This document shows, piece after piece, positions 47,401 to 56,769 of a stretch of DNA of 64,000 nt (its first letter is position 1; the number at the start of each line of letters is the position of its first letter). A model generated the notes under the pieces. It did not search any database, had not been told where the DNA came from, and saw only the letters and a program-made list of their open reading frames with translations. The DNA comes from Bacteroidaceae bacterium. GTDB lineage: Bacteria; Bacteroidota; Bacteroidia; Bacteroidales; Bacteroidaceae. The position numbers were made by a program, and so were the translations under genes. Where the stretch lies: the NCBI GenBank assembly GCA_017442855.1, contig JAFSPM010000001.1, positions 117,554 through 181,553 on the forward strand, given 5' to 3'.

Positions 47401-47450
47401 GAACAGCGAGCCCAGACCCAAGCCAGCTTGATCTATGCTGAGTCGCGATA
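47401..47450. repeat. Dispersed repeat, copy 1
   Basis: Contains CAGACCCAAGCCAGCTTG and CTATGCTGAG; it aligns with a second copy at 53677-53725. It lies between a terminator and the cdaA 3' end. Confidence 0.55.
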
Positions 47451-47463
47451 AAGTGGACTGTAA

Positions 47464-48228
47464 TTATTCTTCTGAGGTCAGTAGTCGTTCCAGTTCTTCA
47501 GCACTCAGCTTCAGGAAAAACTCTCCCTTCTTGGCAACAGAGATACTGCCCGTCTCTTCGCTTACGATAATGGCCAGGGCATCCGTTTCTTGCGAGATAC
47601 CCATACCGGCTCTATGGCGCAAGCCCAACTCCTTGGGTATGTCTAAGTTATGAGCTACTGGCAAGATACAGCCTGCCGCTTTGATGCGCTTGTGGCTGAT
47701 CACCATCGCTCCATCGTGCAGCGGACTATTCTTAAAGAAGATGTTCTCAATCAAACGCTGGTTGATGTTGGCGTCTATGGTGTCACCCGTACGTACGATG
47801 TTGTCGAGCGGTACATTACGTTCTACCACAATCAAGGCACCTACCTTTCCCTTCGACATGTTCAGACAAGCCATCACAATGGGCAACACATCTTCATGTG
47901 TGCTTTGGTTATCCTTACTGCCGAAAAACAGTTTCACAAAAGCGCTGGCACTATGGTGCGAACCTAATGAGAAGAGGAAATGACGTATCTCGTCCTGGAA
48001 GAGTACGATGATGGCAATCACACCCACACTGATTAGTTTGTCAAATACCGTACCCAGCAACCTCATTTCCAGTATCTGGGTTACTACCAGCCAGATAATC
48101 ACAAATATCATCAGACCCGTAAATACCTTTATTGAGCCTGTTGATTTCATCAGCTTGTAGATGTAGTACAGCAATGTAGCTACCAGCAGGATGTCAATCA
48201 AATCTTTAATGCCAAATTGGAAAAACAT
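47464..48228 (-). CDS. cdaA: Diadenylate cyclase CdaA
   Basis: Makes cyclic di-AMP from two ATP. The 254-residue protein has three N-terminal membrane helices (about 8-75) and a DAC domain with the DGA motif (172-174, HDGAMVI) and the RHR motif (204-206, GLRHRAGMG). It is anchored in the inner membrane. It lies 13 bases downstream of folP on the same strand; the folP-cdaA pair is the usual Bacteroidetes arrangement (in Firmicutes cdaA goes with ybbR-glmM instead). Confidence 0.95.
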   Translation of the reverse strand: MFFQFGIKDLIDILLVATLLYYIYKLMKSTGSIKVFTGLMIFVIIWLVVTQILEMRLLGTVFDKLISVGVIAIIVLFQDEIRHFLFSLGSHHSASAFVKLFFGSKDNQSTHEDVLPIVMACLNMSKGKVGALIVVERNVPLDNIVRTGDTIDANINQRLIENIFFKNSPLHDGAMVISHKRIKAAGCILPVAHNLDIPKELGLRHRAGMGISQETDALAIIVSEETGSISVAKKGEFFLKLSAEELERLLTSEE

Positions 48229-48241
48229 ATCTTATTCTGTT

Positions 48242-49099
48242 TCAGTTATCTTGGTTAAACTCATACTGCTTCACGTTTTGCCAAAGTCTGATGGCTTCCA
48301 CAGCTTCTTTCACATCGTGCACCCTCAGGATGTTGGCACCCTTGCTCAGGGCGATGGTATGCAGCACGGTGGTACCGTTCAGGGCTTCTGCGGGAGTGAT
48401 GCCCAGTGTCTTATACACCATCGACTTCCTCGACACGCCTACTAAAAGAGGCAGCTGGAAGATATCGAACTCATTCAGGTGGGCCAAGAGCTCAAAGTTG
48501 TGTGCCAGCGTTTTACCAAAGCCAAACCCTGGGTCCAGGATGATGTCGTTCACCTTCATCTCATGCAAGATCCTCACCTTCTCGGCCAAATGCAGCATCA
48601 CCTCCTTCAGCACATTCTCGTAGTGGGGTGCTTGTTGCATGTTCTGTGGCGTCCCCTGCATGTGCATAATAATATATGGTACGTGTGCGCGTGCGATAGT
48701 GTCAAACATGTTGCTGTCCAACTCGCCACCTGCGATGTCGTTGATGATGGCCACGCCATATTCCTCAATGCACATCTTCGCCACATCGGCCCTGAAAGTA
48801 TCCGCAGAAACTATGGCATCGGGAGCTTCCTTTCGCAGAACTGCCAACCCCTCACGTAGTCGCTTCATCTCTTCCTCCATCGGCAGATCGTCGGCTCCCG
48901 GACGAGACGAGTAGGCACCCATATCCAGCATGTCTGCCCCCTCCGTCAGCAATTGCCTTACTCGCCGAGCCACTTGTTCGGCAGTCTGCGCTCTGCTGTC
49001 CTCGAAGAACGAATCGGGGGTCAGGTTCACGATGCCCATCACCTTGGGTGTTGACAAGTCCAGCAGCTGTCCGTTGACGTTTATGGTTCCTGTAAACAT
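48242..49099 (-). CDS. folP: Dihydropteroate synthase
   Basis: Condenses p-aminobenzoate with dihydropterin pyrophosphate in folate synthesis; target of sulfonamides. It is 285 residues from the ATG at 49099, preferred to the ATG at 49123 because a -7 box sits at 49121-49128. Signature segments are VMGIVNLTPDSFF, DMGAYSSRPGAD, IINDIAGG and DPGFGFGKTLAHN. It is cytoplasmic, cotranscribed with cdaA and divergent from murF. Confidence 0.95.
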   Translation of the reverse strand: MFTGTINVNGQLLDLSTPKVMGIVNLTPDSFFEDSRAQTAEQVARRVRQLLTEGADMLDMGAYSSRPGADDLPMEEEMKRLREGLAVLRKEAPDAIVSADTFRADVAKMCIEEYGVAIINDIAGGELDSNMFDTIARAHVPYIIMHMQGTPQNMQQAPHYENVLKEVMLHLAEKVRILHEMKVNDIILDPGFGFGKTLAHNFELLAHLNEFDIFQLPLLVGVSRKSMVYKTLGITPAEALNGTTVLHTIALSKGANILRVHDVKEAVEAIRLWQNVKQYEFNQDN

Positions 49100-49120
49100 A
49101 AGTTTCTGTGTTTTTGATGA

Positions 49121-49128
49121 CAAATGTA
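49121..49128 (-). promoter_or_regulatory. -7 box of the folP-cdaA operon
   Basis: TACATTTG on the minus strand, 21 bases before the ATG at 49099. Confidence 0.5.
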
Positions 49129-49140
49129 CGGAAAAAACAT

Positions 49141-49148
49141 TATTTTTG
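49141..49148 (+). promoter_or_regulatory. -7 box of murF
   Basis: TATTTTTG, 22 bases before the murF ATG. Confidence 0.5.
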
Positions 49149-49170
49149 CATGAAATAAACCCAAGAAATT

Positions 49171-50520
49171 ATGATAGAAACACTTTATCAGCTTTTTCTG
49201 CAGTGCAACGGCATCACCACCGATAGCCGTAATTGTCCGCAGGATTCGCTTTTTATAGCCCTCAAGGGAGAGAATTTCAACGGCAACGCCTTTGCGGCCA
49301 AGGCTCTCGAGGCAGGATGTAAGTATGCGGTGATAGATGAGGCTGCCTTCCTTCCTGAGGGCGACGCTCGCTATATTTTGGTGGATAACTGCCTCCAGAC
49401 TTTTCAACGTTTGGCCAACTACCACCGCCGTCAGCTAGGGACTCCCATCCCCACTACGACACTTGATGCGGGCATCCCCATCATCGGCATTACGGGCACC
49501 AATGGCAAAACTACCACCAAGGAGCTCACCGCTGCCGTTCTTTCCAAGAAATACAATGTGCTCTATACACAGGGCAACCTCAACAATAGTATCGGTGTAC
49601 CGACTACGGTGTTGCGCCTGAAACCCGAACATCAGATAGCCATTATCGAGATGGGAGCCAGTCATCCGGGCGACATCAACGAGTTGGTGGATGTTTGCGA
49701 ACCCAACATCGGACTGATCACCAATGTAGGTAGGGCACACTTGTTGGGCTTCGGCTCTTTCGAGGGGGTGAAGCGCACCAAGGGCGAGCTGTACGATTTC
49801 CTCAAGGCTACCAACGGTGAGGTCATCGTCAATGCCGACAGCACCGACTTGATGCAGATGATAAGCGAAAGGGAGTTGAACCAGCGAGCCATCTATTATG
49901 GCGAGAAAGCCGATGACAGCCTCTCCGTGCGTGGTGAGATAGTGGGACACTCGTCCTTCCTGCATTTCCGTTGGTCAACGGTCAATGGTCAACGGTCAAC
50001 GTTTTATGACGTTCAGACCCACCTCATTGGTGACTACAACCTCAGCAACATGCTGGCAGCCATCACAGTAGGCATCCGTTTTGGTGTGGCGCCCGAAGAT
50101 ATCTGCGATGCCTTACGCTCCTACGAGCCCCACAACAACCGCTCGCAGCTGACCAAGACGGAACACAACACCCTGATTATTGATGCTTATAACGCCAATC
50201 CTACCAGCATGAAAGCTGCCCTCGATAATTTCTATCACATGGAGGCAAACGACAAGATGCTGATTCTTGGCGAGATGCGTGAGTTGGGCGCCGACAGTCA
50301 GCAAGAGCACCAGCGAATCGTGCAACTCATACACGACTATGGTTTCCAGGATGTGTTGTTGGTGGGTGAGGAGTTCATCAAGACGGGCACAGCCTTCCGC
50401 TGTTTCAGCGATGTCAATGCCTTGTCAGAAGTATTGAAAGCTCACCAGCCCCAAGGCAAGACCATCCTCATCAAGGGATCTAACGGAACGAAACTATTTA
50501 CCCTGCCCGAACTTCTGTAG
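49171..50520 (+). CDS. murF: UDP-MurNAc-tripeptide:D-Ala-D-Ala ligase
   Basis: Adds D-Ala-D-Ala to the peptidoglycan precursor in the cytoplasm. The 449-residue protein shows the Mur ligase layout: N-terminal UDP-binding domain (ITTDSR), the ATP loop GITGTNGKTTTKE, the central IIEMGASHPGDI and NVGRAHL, and the C-terminal domain with IIDAYNANPTSM. A run of heptamers GGTCAAC/T (49973-50000) encodes the odd stretch RWSTVNGQRSTFYD, probably a surface-loop insertion. Its 3' end overlaps the convergent VanZ gene by 27 bases. Confidence 0.95.
   Translation: MIETLYQLFLQCNGITTDSRNCPQDSLFIALKGENFNGNAFAAKALEAGCKYAVIDEAAFLPEGDARYILVDNCLQTFQRLANYHRRQLGTPIPTTTLDAGIPIIGITGTNGKTTTKELTAAVLSKKYNVLYTQGNLNNSIGVPTTVLRLKPEHQIAIIEMGASHPGDINELVDVCEPNIGLITNVGRAHLLGFGSFEGVKRTKGELYDFLKATNGEVIVNADSTDLMQMISERELNQRAIYYGEKADDSLSVRGEIVGHSSFLHFRWSTVNGQRSTFYDVQTHLIGDYNLSNMLAAITVGIRFGVAPEDICDALRSYEPHNNRSQLTKTEHNTLIIDAYNANPTSMKAALDNFYHMEANDKMLILGEMRELGADSQQEHQRIVQLIHDYGFQDVLLVGEEFIKTGTAFRCFSDVNALSEVLKAHQPQGKTILIKGSNGTKLFTLPELL
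49973..50000. repeat. Four GGTCAAY heptamers inside murF
   Basis: GGTCAAC, GGTCAAT, GGTCAAC, GGTCAAC in direct tandem. Words of this kind are familiar from intergenic repeats in Bacteroidales; here they are inside a coding frame, which stays open. Confidence 0.8.
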
Positions 50521-50895
50521 TACCTTTGGCAGGAGATAGATACCCACCATAGCGGCGAGGATAACACCCAATGAGTTGGCACCAAAGTCCAGCCATTCGC
50601 CGCCACGGTACTCCGTGCAGTATTCCTGCAACAGTTCCACTACGCCGCCATATACCAGCGGACAGACGAACGCTCCTATCCAGGCATGCCACATAGGGGC
50701 GTTGGTCTTTTTCCTTCCCCTGTAGAACTCCAGCCACAACAAGCCAGCCATCACGAAATACATGCCTGTGTGTACCAATTTGTCAATACCTGGCACATCA
50801 TCCAACTCTGTCTGTGGGGGCTTGAAAAAGGAGAGGAATGTCACCAACAAAATGATGGCAATAGAGAACGGATATCGTAAGATAAATGCTTTCAT
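50494..50895 (-). CDS. VanZ-family membrane protein
   Basis: A 133-residue protein with four membrane helices and the VanZ-like segments DKLVHTGMYFVMAGLLWLEF and EYRGGEWLDFGANSLGVILA. VanZ itself gives low-level teicoplanin resistance, but most VanZ-like proteins, including short stand-alone ones like this, have no known role. It overlaps the 3' end of murF by 27 bases and is divergent from the transporter gene. Confidence 0.85.
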   Translation of the reverse strand: MKAFILRYPFSIAIILLVTFLSFFKPPQTELDDVPGIDKLVHTGMYFVMAGLLWLEFYRGRKKTNAPMWHAWIGAFVCPLVYGGVVELLQEYCTEYRGGEWLDFGANSLGVILAAMVGIYLLPKVLQKFGQGK

Positions 50896-50920
50896 ACGTA
50901 AAATCTTTATAATTGTGGCG

Positions 50921-50948
50921 CAAAAATACGAATAATTGTGTATTTTTG
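50921..50948. promoter_or_regulatory. Divergent -7 boxes for VanZ and transporter genes
   Basis: TATTTTTG occurs on the minus strand (50928-50921, toward VanZ) and on the plus strand (50941-50948, toward the transporter at 50996). No clear -33 elements. Confidence 0.45.
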
Positions 50949-50995
50949 CACCTAAAATCTAAGAAATCAATAAATATTGATTTGTATCAGGCATT

Positions 50996-52360
50996 ATGAG
51001 TAACGAGAGTAGGGTTAACTTTGGAAGCAAGATAGGAGCCATCTTGGCAGCGGCAGGCTCAGCCGTAGGCTTGGGCAACATCTGGCGTTTCCCGTATCAG
51101 ACGGGCAACGATGGTGGTGCTGCTTTCATCCTTATCTATATTGTTTGCATCCTTTGTTTTGGCATCCCCGTCATGATAGCCGAGTTCACCATAGGTCGCC
51201 ATTCCCGTTCCAACACAGCCAGGGCTTATCAGATACTCGCTCCAGGCACCCAGTGGAAGTGGGTGGGCCGTTGGGGCGTACTCACGGGTTTCCTCATCCT
51301 CAGCTACTATGCGGTGGTGGCAGGGTGGACACTCGAGTATTTCCTGCAGGCGGCTGGCAATACCTTTATAGGTAAGACTCCCGAACAGTTTACCGAGTCG
51401 TTCACTACCTTCACAGCTAGTCCGTGGCGCCCCGTGATGTGGTTGGCCCTGTTTATGTTTGCCACCCATTTCGTTATCGTCAAGGGCGTACAACAAGGCA
51501 TCGAGCGTTCGGCTAAGATCCTCATGCCCGTACTCTTCGTGCTGCTCATCATCATGGCCATCTGCTCTGTGATGTTGCCCGGCTCTGGTCCGGGTTTGGA
51601 GTTTCTGCTCAAGCCCGACTTCAACAAGGTCAACTCGGGCGTGCTGCTCTCGGCCATGGGACAGACGTTCTACTCTTTGAGTCTCGGTATGGGATGTTTG
51701 TGTACCTATGCCTCTTACTTCCAGAGCGATACCAACCTCACCAAGACGGCCTTCAATGTGGCAACCATCGATAGCTTGGTGGCCACCCTGGCTGGTTTGA
51801 TCATCTTCCCCGCTGCTTTTTCGGTAGGCATACAGCCCGATGCGGGCCCCAGCTTGGTATTCATTACGTTGCCCAATGTGCTCACGCAGGCTTTTGCCGG
51901 ACTGCCTTGGCTCACCTATATCCTCAGCACCGCCTTCTATCTTTTGTTGGCGTTGGCTGCCCTCACCTCCACCATCTCCATGCACGAGGTGGTGACGGTC
52001 TATCTGCATGAGGAGTTCAAGATGAGTCGTCGCAAGGCTGCCTGGCTGGTCACCTCGGTATGTGGCATCATCGGTGTCTTCTGTGCCTTGTCTATGGGTG
52101 TTGGCAAAGACTACACCCTCTTTGGCATGAACCTGTTTGATATCTTCGACTTCGTCACGGCCAAGCTGATGTTGCCGCTCGGAGGCTTCTTCATCTCCAT
52201 CTTCACGGGATGGTACCTCGATAAGAAGATTTTGCGCGATGAGCTCAACAGCGGTGGTCATCTGCCTCTGTATGTCTATAAGGCCATCGTCTTCATCCTG
52301 CGTGTGGTGGCACCTATCGGCATTGGCTTCGTGTTCATCAACGAGTTAGGTGTCTTGTAA
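50996..52360 (+). CDS. Sodium-dependent amino-acid-type transporter (NSS/SNF family)
   Basis: A 454-residue inner-membrane transporter of the LeuT fold with about 11-12 helices. The N-terminus NFGSKIGAILAAAGSAVGLGNIWRFPYQTGNDGGAAFIL contains the family's sodium and substrate site in helix 1 (A-A-A-G-x-A-V-G-L-G-N). Members co-import amino acids or related amines with sodium; the substrate is not readable. A ComEA-like HhH gene begins 12 bases later. Confidence 0.93.
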   Translation: MSNESRVNFGSKIGAILAAAGSAVGLGNIWRFPYQTGNDGGAAFILIYIVCILCFGIPVMIAEFTIGRHSRSNTARAYQILAPGTQWKWVGRWGVLTGFLILSYYAVVAGWTLEYFLQAAGNTFIGKTPEQFTESFTTFTASPWRPVMWLALFMFATHFVIVKGVQQGIERSAKILMPVLFVLLIIMAICSVMLPGSGPGLEFLLKPDFNKVNSGVLLSAMGQTFYSLSLGMGCLCTYASYFQSDTNLTKTAFNVATIDSLVATLAGLIIFPAAFSVGIQPDAGPSLVFITLPNVLTQAFAGLPWLTYILSTAFYLLLALAALTSTISMHEVVTVYLHEEFKMSRRKAAWLVTSVCGIIGVFCALSMGVGKDYTLFGMNLFDIFDFVTAKLMLPLGGFFISIFTGWYLDKKILRDELNSGGHLPLYVYKAIVFILRVVAPIGIGFVFINELGVL

Positions 52361-52372
52361 CCAGCTCGCATT

Positions 52373-53374
52373 ATGTGGCAATTTTTCAAAGATTATCATT
52401 TCTACCGCCCCGCAGAGAAGCGTGCCATCGTGGTGTTGCTCACCCTCATCGTGCTTACTATCGGCGCTACCTTCTGGTATGAACGAACACACCAGCTTGT
52501 CCTCTCGCCTGAGGAAGCTGCTGCTCTCCAGGTTTTTGCCGACTCTCAGCAGCAGCAAGCTGGTGATCGTCGTACCGACATTTCAACGGAAACTGCTGCC
52601 CAGCAGCGTTTGGAGCCTTTCGACCCCAATACAGCCGACACGTTAACATTGGTACAATTGGGCCTTCGTCCTTTTGTTGTGAACAATGTGTTGCGCTATC
52701 GTGCCAAAGGGGGCGTGTTCCGTCAGGCATCCGACTTCCGCAAGATCTATGGGTTGACCGACGAGGAGTTTACGGTTTTGGCGCCTTATATCGTGATTCG
52801 TTCCACCTCCGAAGTGTCTTCTGTCCAGCGCCAAGAGTCTGTAGCACAGACCTCTTCTGATGGGTCGTCAAGGTCGTATGGCTCAAGCCGCCAAACATGG
52901 CAGCGGAACGAGGTTGCCCATCAGGATTCCGTCCCTTCTCTTTTGAAAGAAGCTTCTTATGAGAAAATAGAGAAATACGAGCCTGGTACGCTGGTCGATT
53001 TGAACAAGGCCGATACTACCGAACTCAAGAAGATTCCAGGCATCGGCAGTGCCATTGCCCGCATGATAGTCACTTACCGTACTCAGCTGGGTGGCTTTTA
53101 TGAGGTCGGGCAACTTCGCGACATCCATCTTGATGCCAGTCAGTTGCAGTCGTGGTTCGCCATCGATGAGGCCGATATCCGCAAACTTTCGGTTAATTCC
53201 TTCAGTGCCGACCGCCTTCGTCGCCATCCTTACATCAACTTCTATCAAGCCAAGGCTTTGGTCGAGCATCGTCGCAAGCACGGTGCCCTCACTAGTCTTC
53301 AGCCTTTCGTCCTCTACGAAGAGTTTACAGCCTCCGACCTAGACAGGCTCTCTCACTACCTCTCTTTTGACTGA
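52373..53374 (+). CDS. Membrane-anchored helix-hairpin-helix (ComEA-like) protein
   Basis: A 333-residue protein with one N-terminal membrane helix (about 20-38) and then a soluble part with several HhH-type units: FDPNTADTLTLVQLGLRPFVVNNVLRYRAKGGVF, VDLNKADTTELKKIPGIGSAIARMIVTYRTQLGGF, and a third near the C-terminus (HPYINFYQAKALVEHRRKHG). These are DNA-binding hairpins as in ComEA, which pulls DNA into the periplasm during transformation. With dprA elsewhere in the window a DNA-uptake role is possible but not shown. Confidence 0.85.
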   Translation: MWQFFKDYHFYRPAEKRAIVVLLTLIVLTIGATFWYERTHQLVLSPEEAAALQVFADSQQQQAGDRRTDISTETAAQQRLEPFDPNTADTLTLVQLGLRPFVVNNVLRYRAKGGVFRQASDFRKIYGLTDEEFTVLAPYIVIRSTSEVSSVQRQESVAQTSSDGSSRSYGSSRQTWQRNEVAHQDSVPSLLKEASYEKIEKYEPGTLVDLNKADTTELKKIPGIGSAIARMIVTYRTQLGGFYEVGQLRDIHLDASQLQSWFAIDEADIRKLSVNSFSADRLRRHPYINFYQAKALVEHRRKHGALTSLQPFVLYEEFTASDLDRLSHYLSFD

Positions 53375-53416
53375 TTATGTCTGCATATTTTTATTAAAGG
53401 TCCTTATCATCAACAT

Positions 53417-53572
53417 TTGATGCTAAAAGGACTGATTCTCCAAGGCTAAAATTTCTTCATTTTTGCTAAGAAAAAATAGACGAGCGCTTCGCGACTCTTA
53501 TTTGATTTTTTCTCTTTACGCAAAAACTCGAAATTTCTAAACGCCTCTCCGCATATGTCCTTTTAGCATCAA
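53417..53572. repeat. 156-bp MITE-like element with 16-bp perfect terminal inverted repeats
   Basis: TTGATGCTAAAAGGAC at 53417-53432 is exactly reverse-complemented at 53557-53572. The interior is also an imperfect palindrome (AAATTTC..TTTTTGC against GCAAAAA..GAAATTT), so the whole element can fold into one long hairpin around GAGCGCTTCGCGACTC. There is no coding capacity. Confidence 0.8.
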
Positions 53573-53861
53573 GTTGCTTTACGATTGCCTTTATTATCAA
53601 TTTGGGAAAAGCCTTGTTGGTCTAATCCGACATTCTTTTCTGCAGCGTTAAAAAAATCGTGAAAGTTTGTGCAAACCGAACGCAGAGCCAAGCTTGCTTG
53701 AGCTATGCTGAGGTGCAGCCAAGATTCTGTAAAGTTTTCTGTATAAAAACGCAAACAGGGCAGAGCGTTATGTTTTTTTGCGTTTTAAGAAAACGAGAGC
53801 GATTTTTAGCGGAAGAAATGCAGTCGGAGTAGACCAATATGCTGGGGAAAAAATAAGAAGA
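53573..53861. other. Non-coding stretch between HhH and lolD genes
   Basis: Holds the second copy of the dispersed repeat and otherwise no gene that I can support; a 61-residue minus-strand frame here is made largely of repeat sequence. Both flanking genes converge on this region. Confidence 0.5.
53677..53725. repeat. Dispersed repeat, copy 2
   Basis: CGAACGCAGAGCCAAGCTTG and CTATGCTGAGGTGCAGCC; matches the copy at 47401-47450 with a few changes. In translation it gives the SIAQASLALRS-like string that I recall from many small hypothetical ORFs in Bacteroidales. Confidence 0.6.
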
Positions 53862-54515
53862 TTAGACGATAATTCCGTCTTTGAGGCGAATAACCCTGTC
53901 CGTCATTTGCGCCAAAGACTCATCATGCGTCACGATAACGAACGTCTGCCCCAGACGGTCACGAAGATCAAAGAAAAGACGATGCAGCTCCAGCTTGTTC
54001 TGCGAGTCAAGACTGCCCGAAGGCTCATCAGCCAGCACCACGTCAGGATGATTCACCAAGGCCCGCGCCACCGCCACACGCTGCTTCTCACCCCCCGACA
54101 ACTCGTTCGGCTTATGCTCCGTACGCTGCTCCAACCCCATGAACGTCAGCAGCTCCAACGCCTCCTGCCGCGCAGCCTGACGCTCCTTGCCCGCAATCAG
54201 TGCCGGCAACATCACATTCTCGATGGCCGTAAACTCAGGCAGCAGTTGGTGAAACTGAAACACGAAGCCGATGTGTTGGTTCCTGAACGCCGACAAAGCC
54301 CGCTCTCTCAGCTGCAGCACATCCTGTCCGTTGATCATCACCTTGCCCCCATCCGGCACATCCAGCGTACCCATGATCTGCAGCAAGGTCGTCTTCCCTG
54401 CGCCACTTGGTCCCACGATACTCACCACCTCGTGCTGTTTGATGTCTAAGCTGATGCCCCGCAGTACTTGCAGCGAGCCAAAGCTCTTCGTTATGTTTTC
54501 CAGATGAATCATCAC
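53862..54515 (-). CDS. lolD: LolD/MacB-type ABC transporter ATP-binding protein
   Basis: A 217-residue ATPase: Walker A GPSGAGKT (35-42), signature [15 protein letters not shown], Walker [14 protein letters not shown]-loop VTHDE. The short length, the LQIMGTLD sequence and [19 protein letters not shown] fit LolD, the motor that releases lipoproteins from the inner membrane. A LolC/E-type permease is encoded at 28756-29982. It overlaps the upstream antiporter gene by 4 bases, an unusual partner. Confidence 0.85.
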   Translation of the reverse strand: MMIHLENITKSFGSLQVLRGISLDIKQHEVVSIVGPSGAGKTTLLQIMGTLDVPDGGKVMINGQDVLQLRERALSAFRNQHIGFVFQFHQLLPEFTAIENVMLPALIAGKERQAARQEALELLTFMGLEQRTEHKPNELSGGEKQRVAVARALVNHPDVVLADEPSGSLDSQNKLELHRLFFDLRDRLGQTFVIVTHDESLAQMTDRVIRLKDGIIV

Positions 54516-56644
54516 AATTGTTTTTTAAACCATTTATATAGCCACATGCCAATCTTCTCATACAGCTGTACATCGTTGCTGCCAAGAGGCTTCGAGAAGG
54601 TAATCGTCTCCTGCACTGCATCGCCCATCTGATCGGGAAATACCAGCATCAGACTGCTATTGTTGAAGTACGTGCCAATCTGCTTAGGCAGCTCCTCAAA
54701 CAGCGGGTTGTACGATATCGAGCCCCTGCGTGCGCTCACAATCACCAGCAGATGGTCGTAGCTCACATAGCCCGTCAGCAGCAGCAGGTCGTCCCATTTC
54801 TCCAAGTTAGAGAAGTTCGTGCGCGTCTGCTTATATTTCGTCTCCACAAAGTTCTGTATGTAGCCCGTGGTCTTGTCGTTGGCAAAGAAATGCACACGGC
54901 ACCCCATCGCCGCCCCCATGCGGCACACGTTACGCAACCATTTCTGGAAGCCCGCCTCATACTCAGCCTTCGGCGGCACCGCCACCACGATGCGCCGTAT
55001 GGTGCTCAGCGGCATCAGGAACTTAGCCACAATCACCTCACGGTGCAGACTCTTCAGCAGGTTCTCCGTCACCTTGCCATAGAACGAGTCCATGATGTTC
55101 ATCTTGCGGTGCAAGGCCACCACGAGGCACGACGCATCCTGTTCCTTTGCCGTGTGTATGATGCCCGACGATATGTTCACGTCATAGCGACTCAGCTGTA
55201 CCAGCTTCACGTTCGCCCCCGCAGCCGCCTTCGCCGCCTTGTTCAGACACAGTCGCCCCTTCATCTCACTCTGCTCCGTACCCGCATCCGTCATCACGTG
55301 CAGCGCCAGGATATTATCCTCGAATGTTGTGCTCCTGATCATCAGTGCCAACTCCATCAGGTAGTCAATCGTGTCGAGGTATGCCACCGGAATCAGAATC
55401 TTCTCCGTCGAGCGACGCTGGTGTTCGTCAGGTTGTGTCTCGGCCATCGCTATCTGCCTTGCCGCGTTGTCCGTCACCAACGAACTCACGATGCACGTCA
55501 CCAGAATCAATAGGATGGTACCATTCAGCACATCCTCGTTCAGCAGTCGGCTACCGTCAGGCAGTATGATGTTATAGCCCACCATCACCGCCGCCAGTGT
55601 GGCCGCCGCCTGTGCCGTACTCAGTCCGTATATCAGTCGCCGCTCTATGCCCTTCAGTCCGAAAATCTTCTGCACCAAGAACGATGCTATCCACTTGCCC
55701 GTCAGCGCCACGCCAATCATCACCGCCGCCACCTCCAGCGCGTTCAGACTCCCAAACAGCACATGCAGGTTGATGAGCATACCCACGCCAATGAGGAAAT
55801 AAGGGATGAACAGCGCGTTACCCACAAACTCCAGGTGTCCCATCAGCGGCGACACCTTCGGTATCATCCTGTTCAGCACCAAGCCCGTGAGGAAAGCCCC
55901 CAGGATGCCCTCCATGCCCGCCAGCTCCATCAGTGCTGCCGCCAGGAACACCAGTGCCAGTACGAAGATATACTGCGTCACCACCTCGTCGTAGCGGCGG
56001 AAGAACCAGCGAGCGATGCGTGGGAACAGTACGATGATCACCGCCCCAATCACGATGATTTTGCCCACCAGCAACAGCCAGTAGCCCCCACCGGCATCAC
56101 CACTGTGCACACCCGCCACCACCGCCAGCACCAGCAGCGTCAGCGTGTCCGTCACCGCCGTGCCACCCACGGCTATGCTCACCCCACGCTGTCCCGAAAT
56201 GCCATATTTCAGCGTGATGGGATACGATACCTGCGTGTTCGAGGCATACATACTGGCCAGCAGCACCGCCGTAGCCATGCCGTAGTGCAGGATGCTCAGG
56301 TTGGTCACCACACCGATGGTGATAGGAATGAAGAAACACAGCAGTCCCAGCGTCAGCGCCTTATACTTGTTCTCCTTGAAGTCGTTCATGTTCATTTCCA
56401 GTCCGGCCAGGAACATGATATAGTACAGACCCACCTTGCCGAACAGCTCGAAACTGCTGTCGCGCGCCAGGATGTTGAAGCCATGCTCGCCCACCAGCAA
56501 GCCCGCAATGATCATGCCTATGATGTGAGGGATACGCAGTCTGTCCAGCAAGACAGGAGCGAACAGTATAATCACCAGCACCAACAGGAATATCCAGGTG
56601 GGATCGGTAATCGGGAAACTGATATATTGGTACAACCACTCCAT
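54512..56644 (-). CDS. CPA2 cation:proton antiporter with C-terminal universal-stress-like domains
   Basis: A 710-residue protein. About 12 membrane helices (5-390) form the Na+/H+ exchanger fold ([60 protein letters not shown]). The cytoplasmic C-terminal 300 residues look like two tandem USP-type domains ([43 protein letters not shown]), which may bind nucleotides and gate transport. The gene is markedly GC-rich, with C-ending codons, compared with the first 47 kb. lolD follows with a 4-base overlap. Confidence 0.88.
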   Translation of the reverse strand: MEWLYQYISFPITDPTWIFLLVLVIILFAPVLLDRLRIPHIIGMIIAGLLVGEHGFNILARDSSFELFGKVGLYYIMFLAGLEMNMNDFKENKYKALTLGLLCFFIPITIGVVTNLSILHYGMATAVLLASMYASNTQVSYPITLKYGISGQRGVSIAVGGTAVTDTLTLLVLAVVAGVHSGDAGGGYWLLLVGKIIVIGAVIIVLFPRIARWFFRRYDEVVTQYIFVLALVFLAAALMELAGMEGILGAFLTGLVLNRMIPKVSPLMGHLEFVGNALFIPYFLIGVGMLINLHVLFGSLNALEVAAVMIGVALTGKWIASFLVQKIFGLKGIERRLIYGLSTAQAAATLAAVMVGYNIILPDGSRLLNEDVLNGTILLILVTCIVSSLVTDNAARQIAMAETQPDEHQRRSTEKILIPVAYLDTIDYLMELALMIRSTTFEDNILALHVMTDAGTEQSEMKGRLCLNKAAKAAAGANVKLVQLSRYDVNISSGIIHTAKEQDASCLVVALHRKMNIMDSFYGKVTENLLKSLHREVIVAKFLMPLSTIRRIVVAVPPKAEYEAGFQKWLRNVCRMGAAMGCRVHFFANDKTTGYIQNFVETKYKQTRTNFSNLEKWDDLLLLTGYVSYDHLLVIVSARRGSISYNPLFEELPKQIGTYFNNSSLMLVFPDQMGDAVQETITFSKPLGSNDVQLYEKIGMWLYKWFKKQL

Positions 56645-56737
56645 GCTGTCTGTTCTTAGAAGGGTAGGGAAGTCCCTTTCTCCCTACAAAATAACGAAAA
56701 ATTTCCCACTTTGCATTATTAATTGAGCAAATTGTTA

Positions 56738-56745
56738 TAATTTTG
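56738..56745 (+). promoter_or_regulatory. -7 box of asd
   Basis: TAATTTTG, 24 bases before the asd ATG. Confidence 0.5.
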
Positions 56746-56769
56746 CACTGAATTTAAACCAAAGAAGAT

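Noticed and set aside
51059-52261. A 400-residue open frame on the minus strand opposite the sodium-dependent transporter
   Set aside because: It is the antisense of a clear LeuT-fold gene, is rich in Gln/Glu/His/Arg without any family motif, and has no promoter or neighbour logic.
53569-53754. A 61-residue minus-strand frame
   Set aside because: It begins in the end of the 156-bp element and its middle is the dispersed repeat, so it is probably spurious.
55763-56659. A 298-residue plus-strand frame opposite the antiporter
   Set aside because: Gln/His/Arg-rich composition typical of antisense frames in GC-rich coding DNA; the minus-strand gene has clear membrane helices and motifs.
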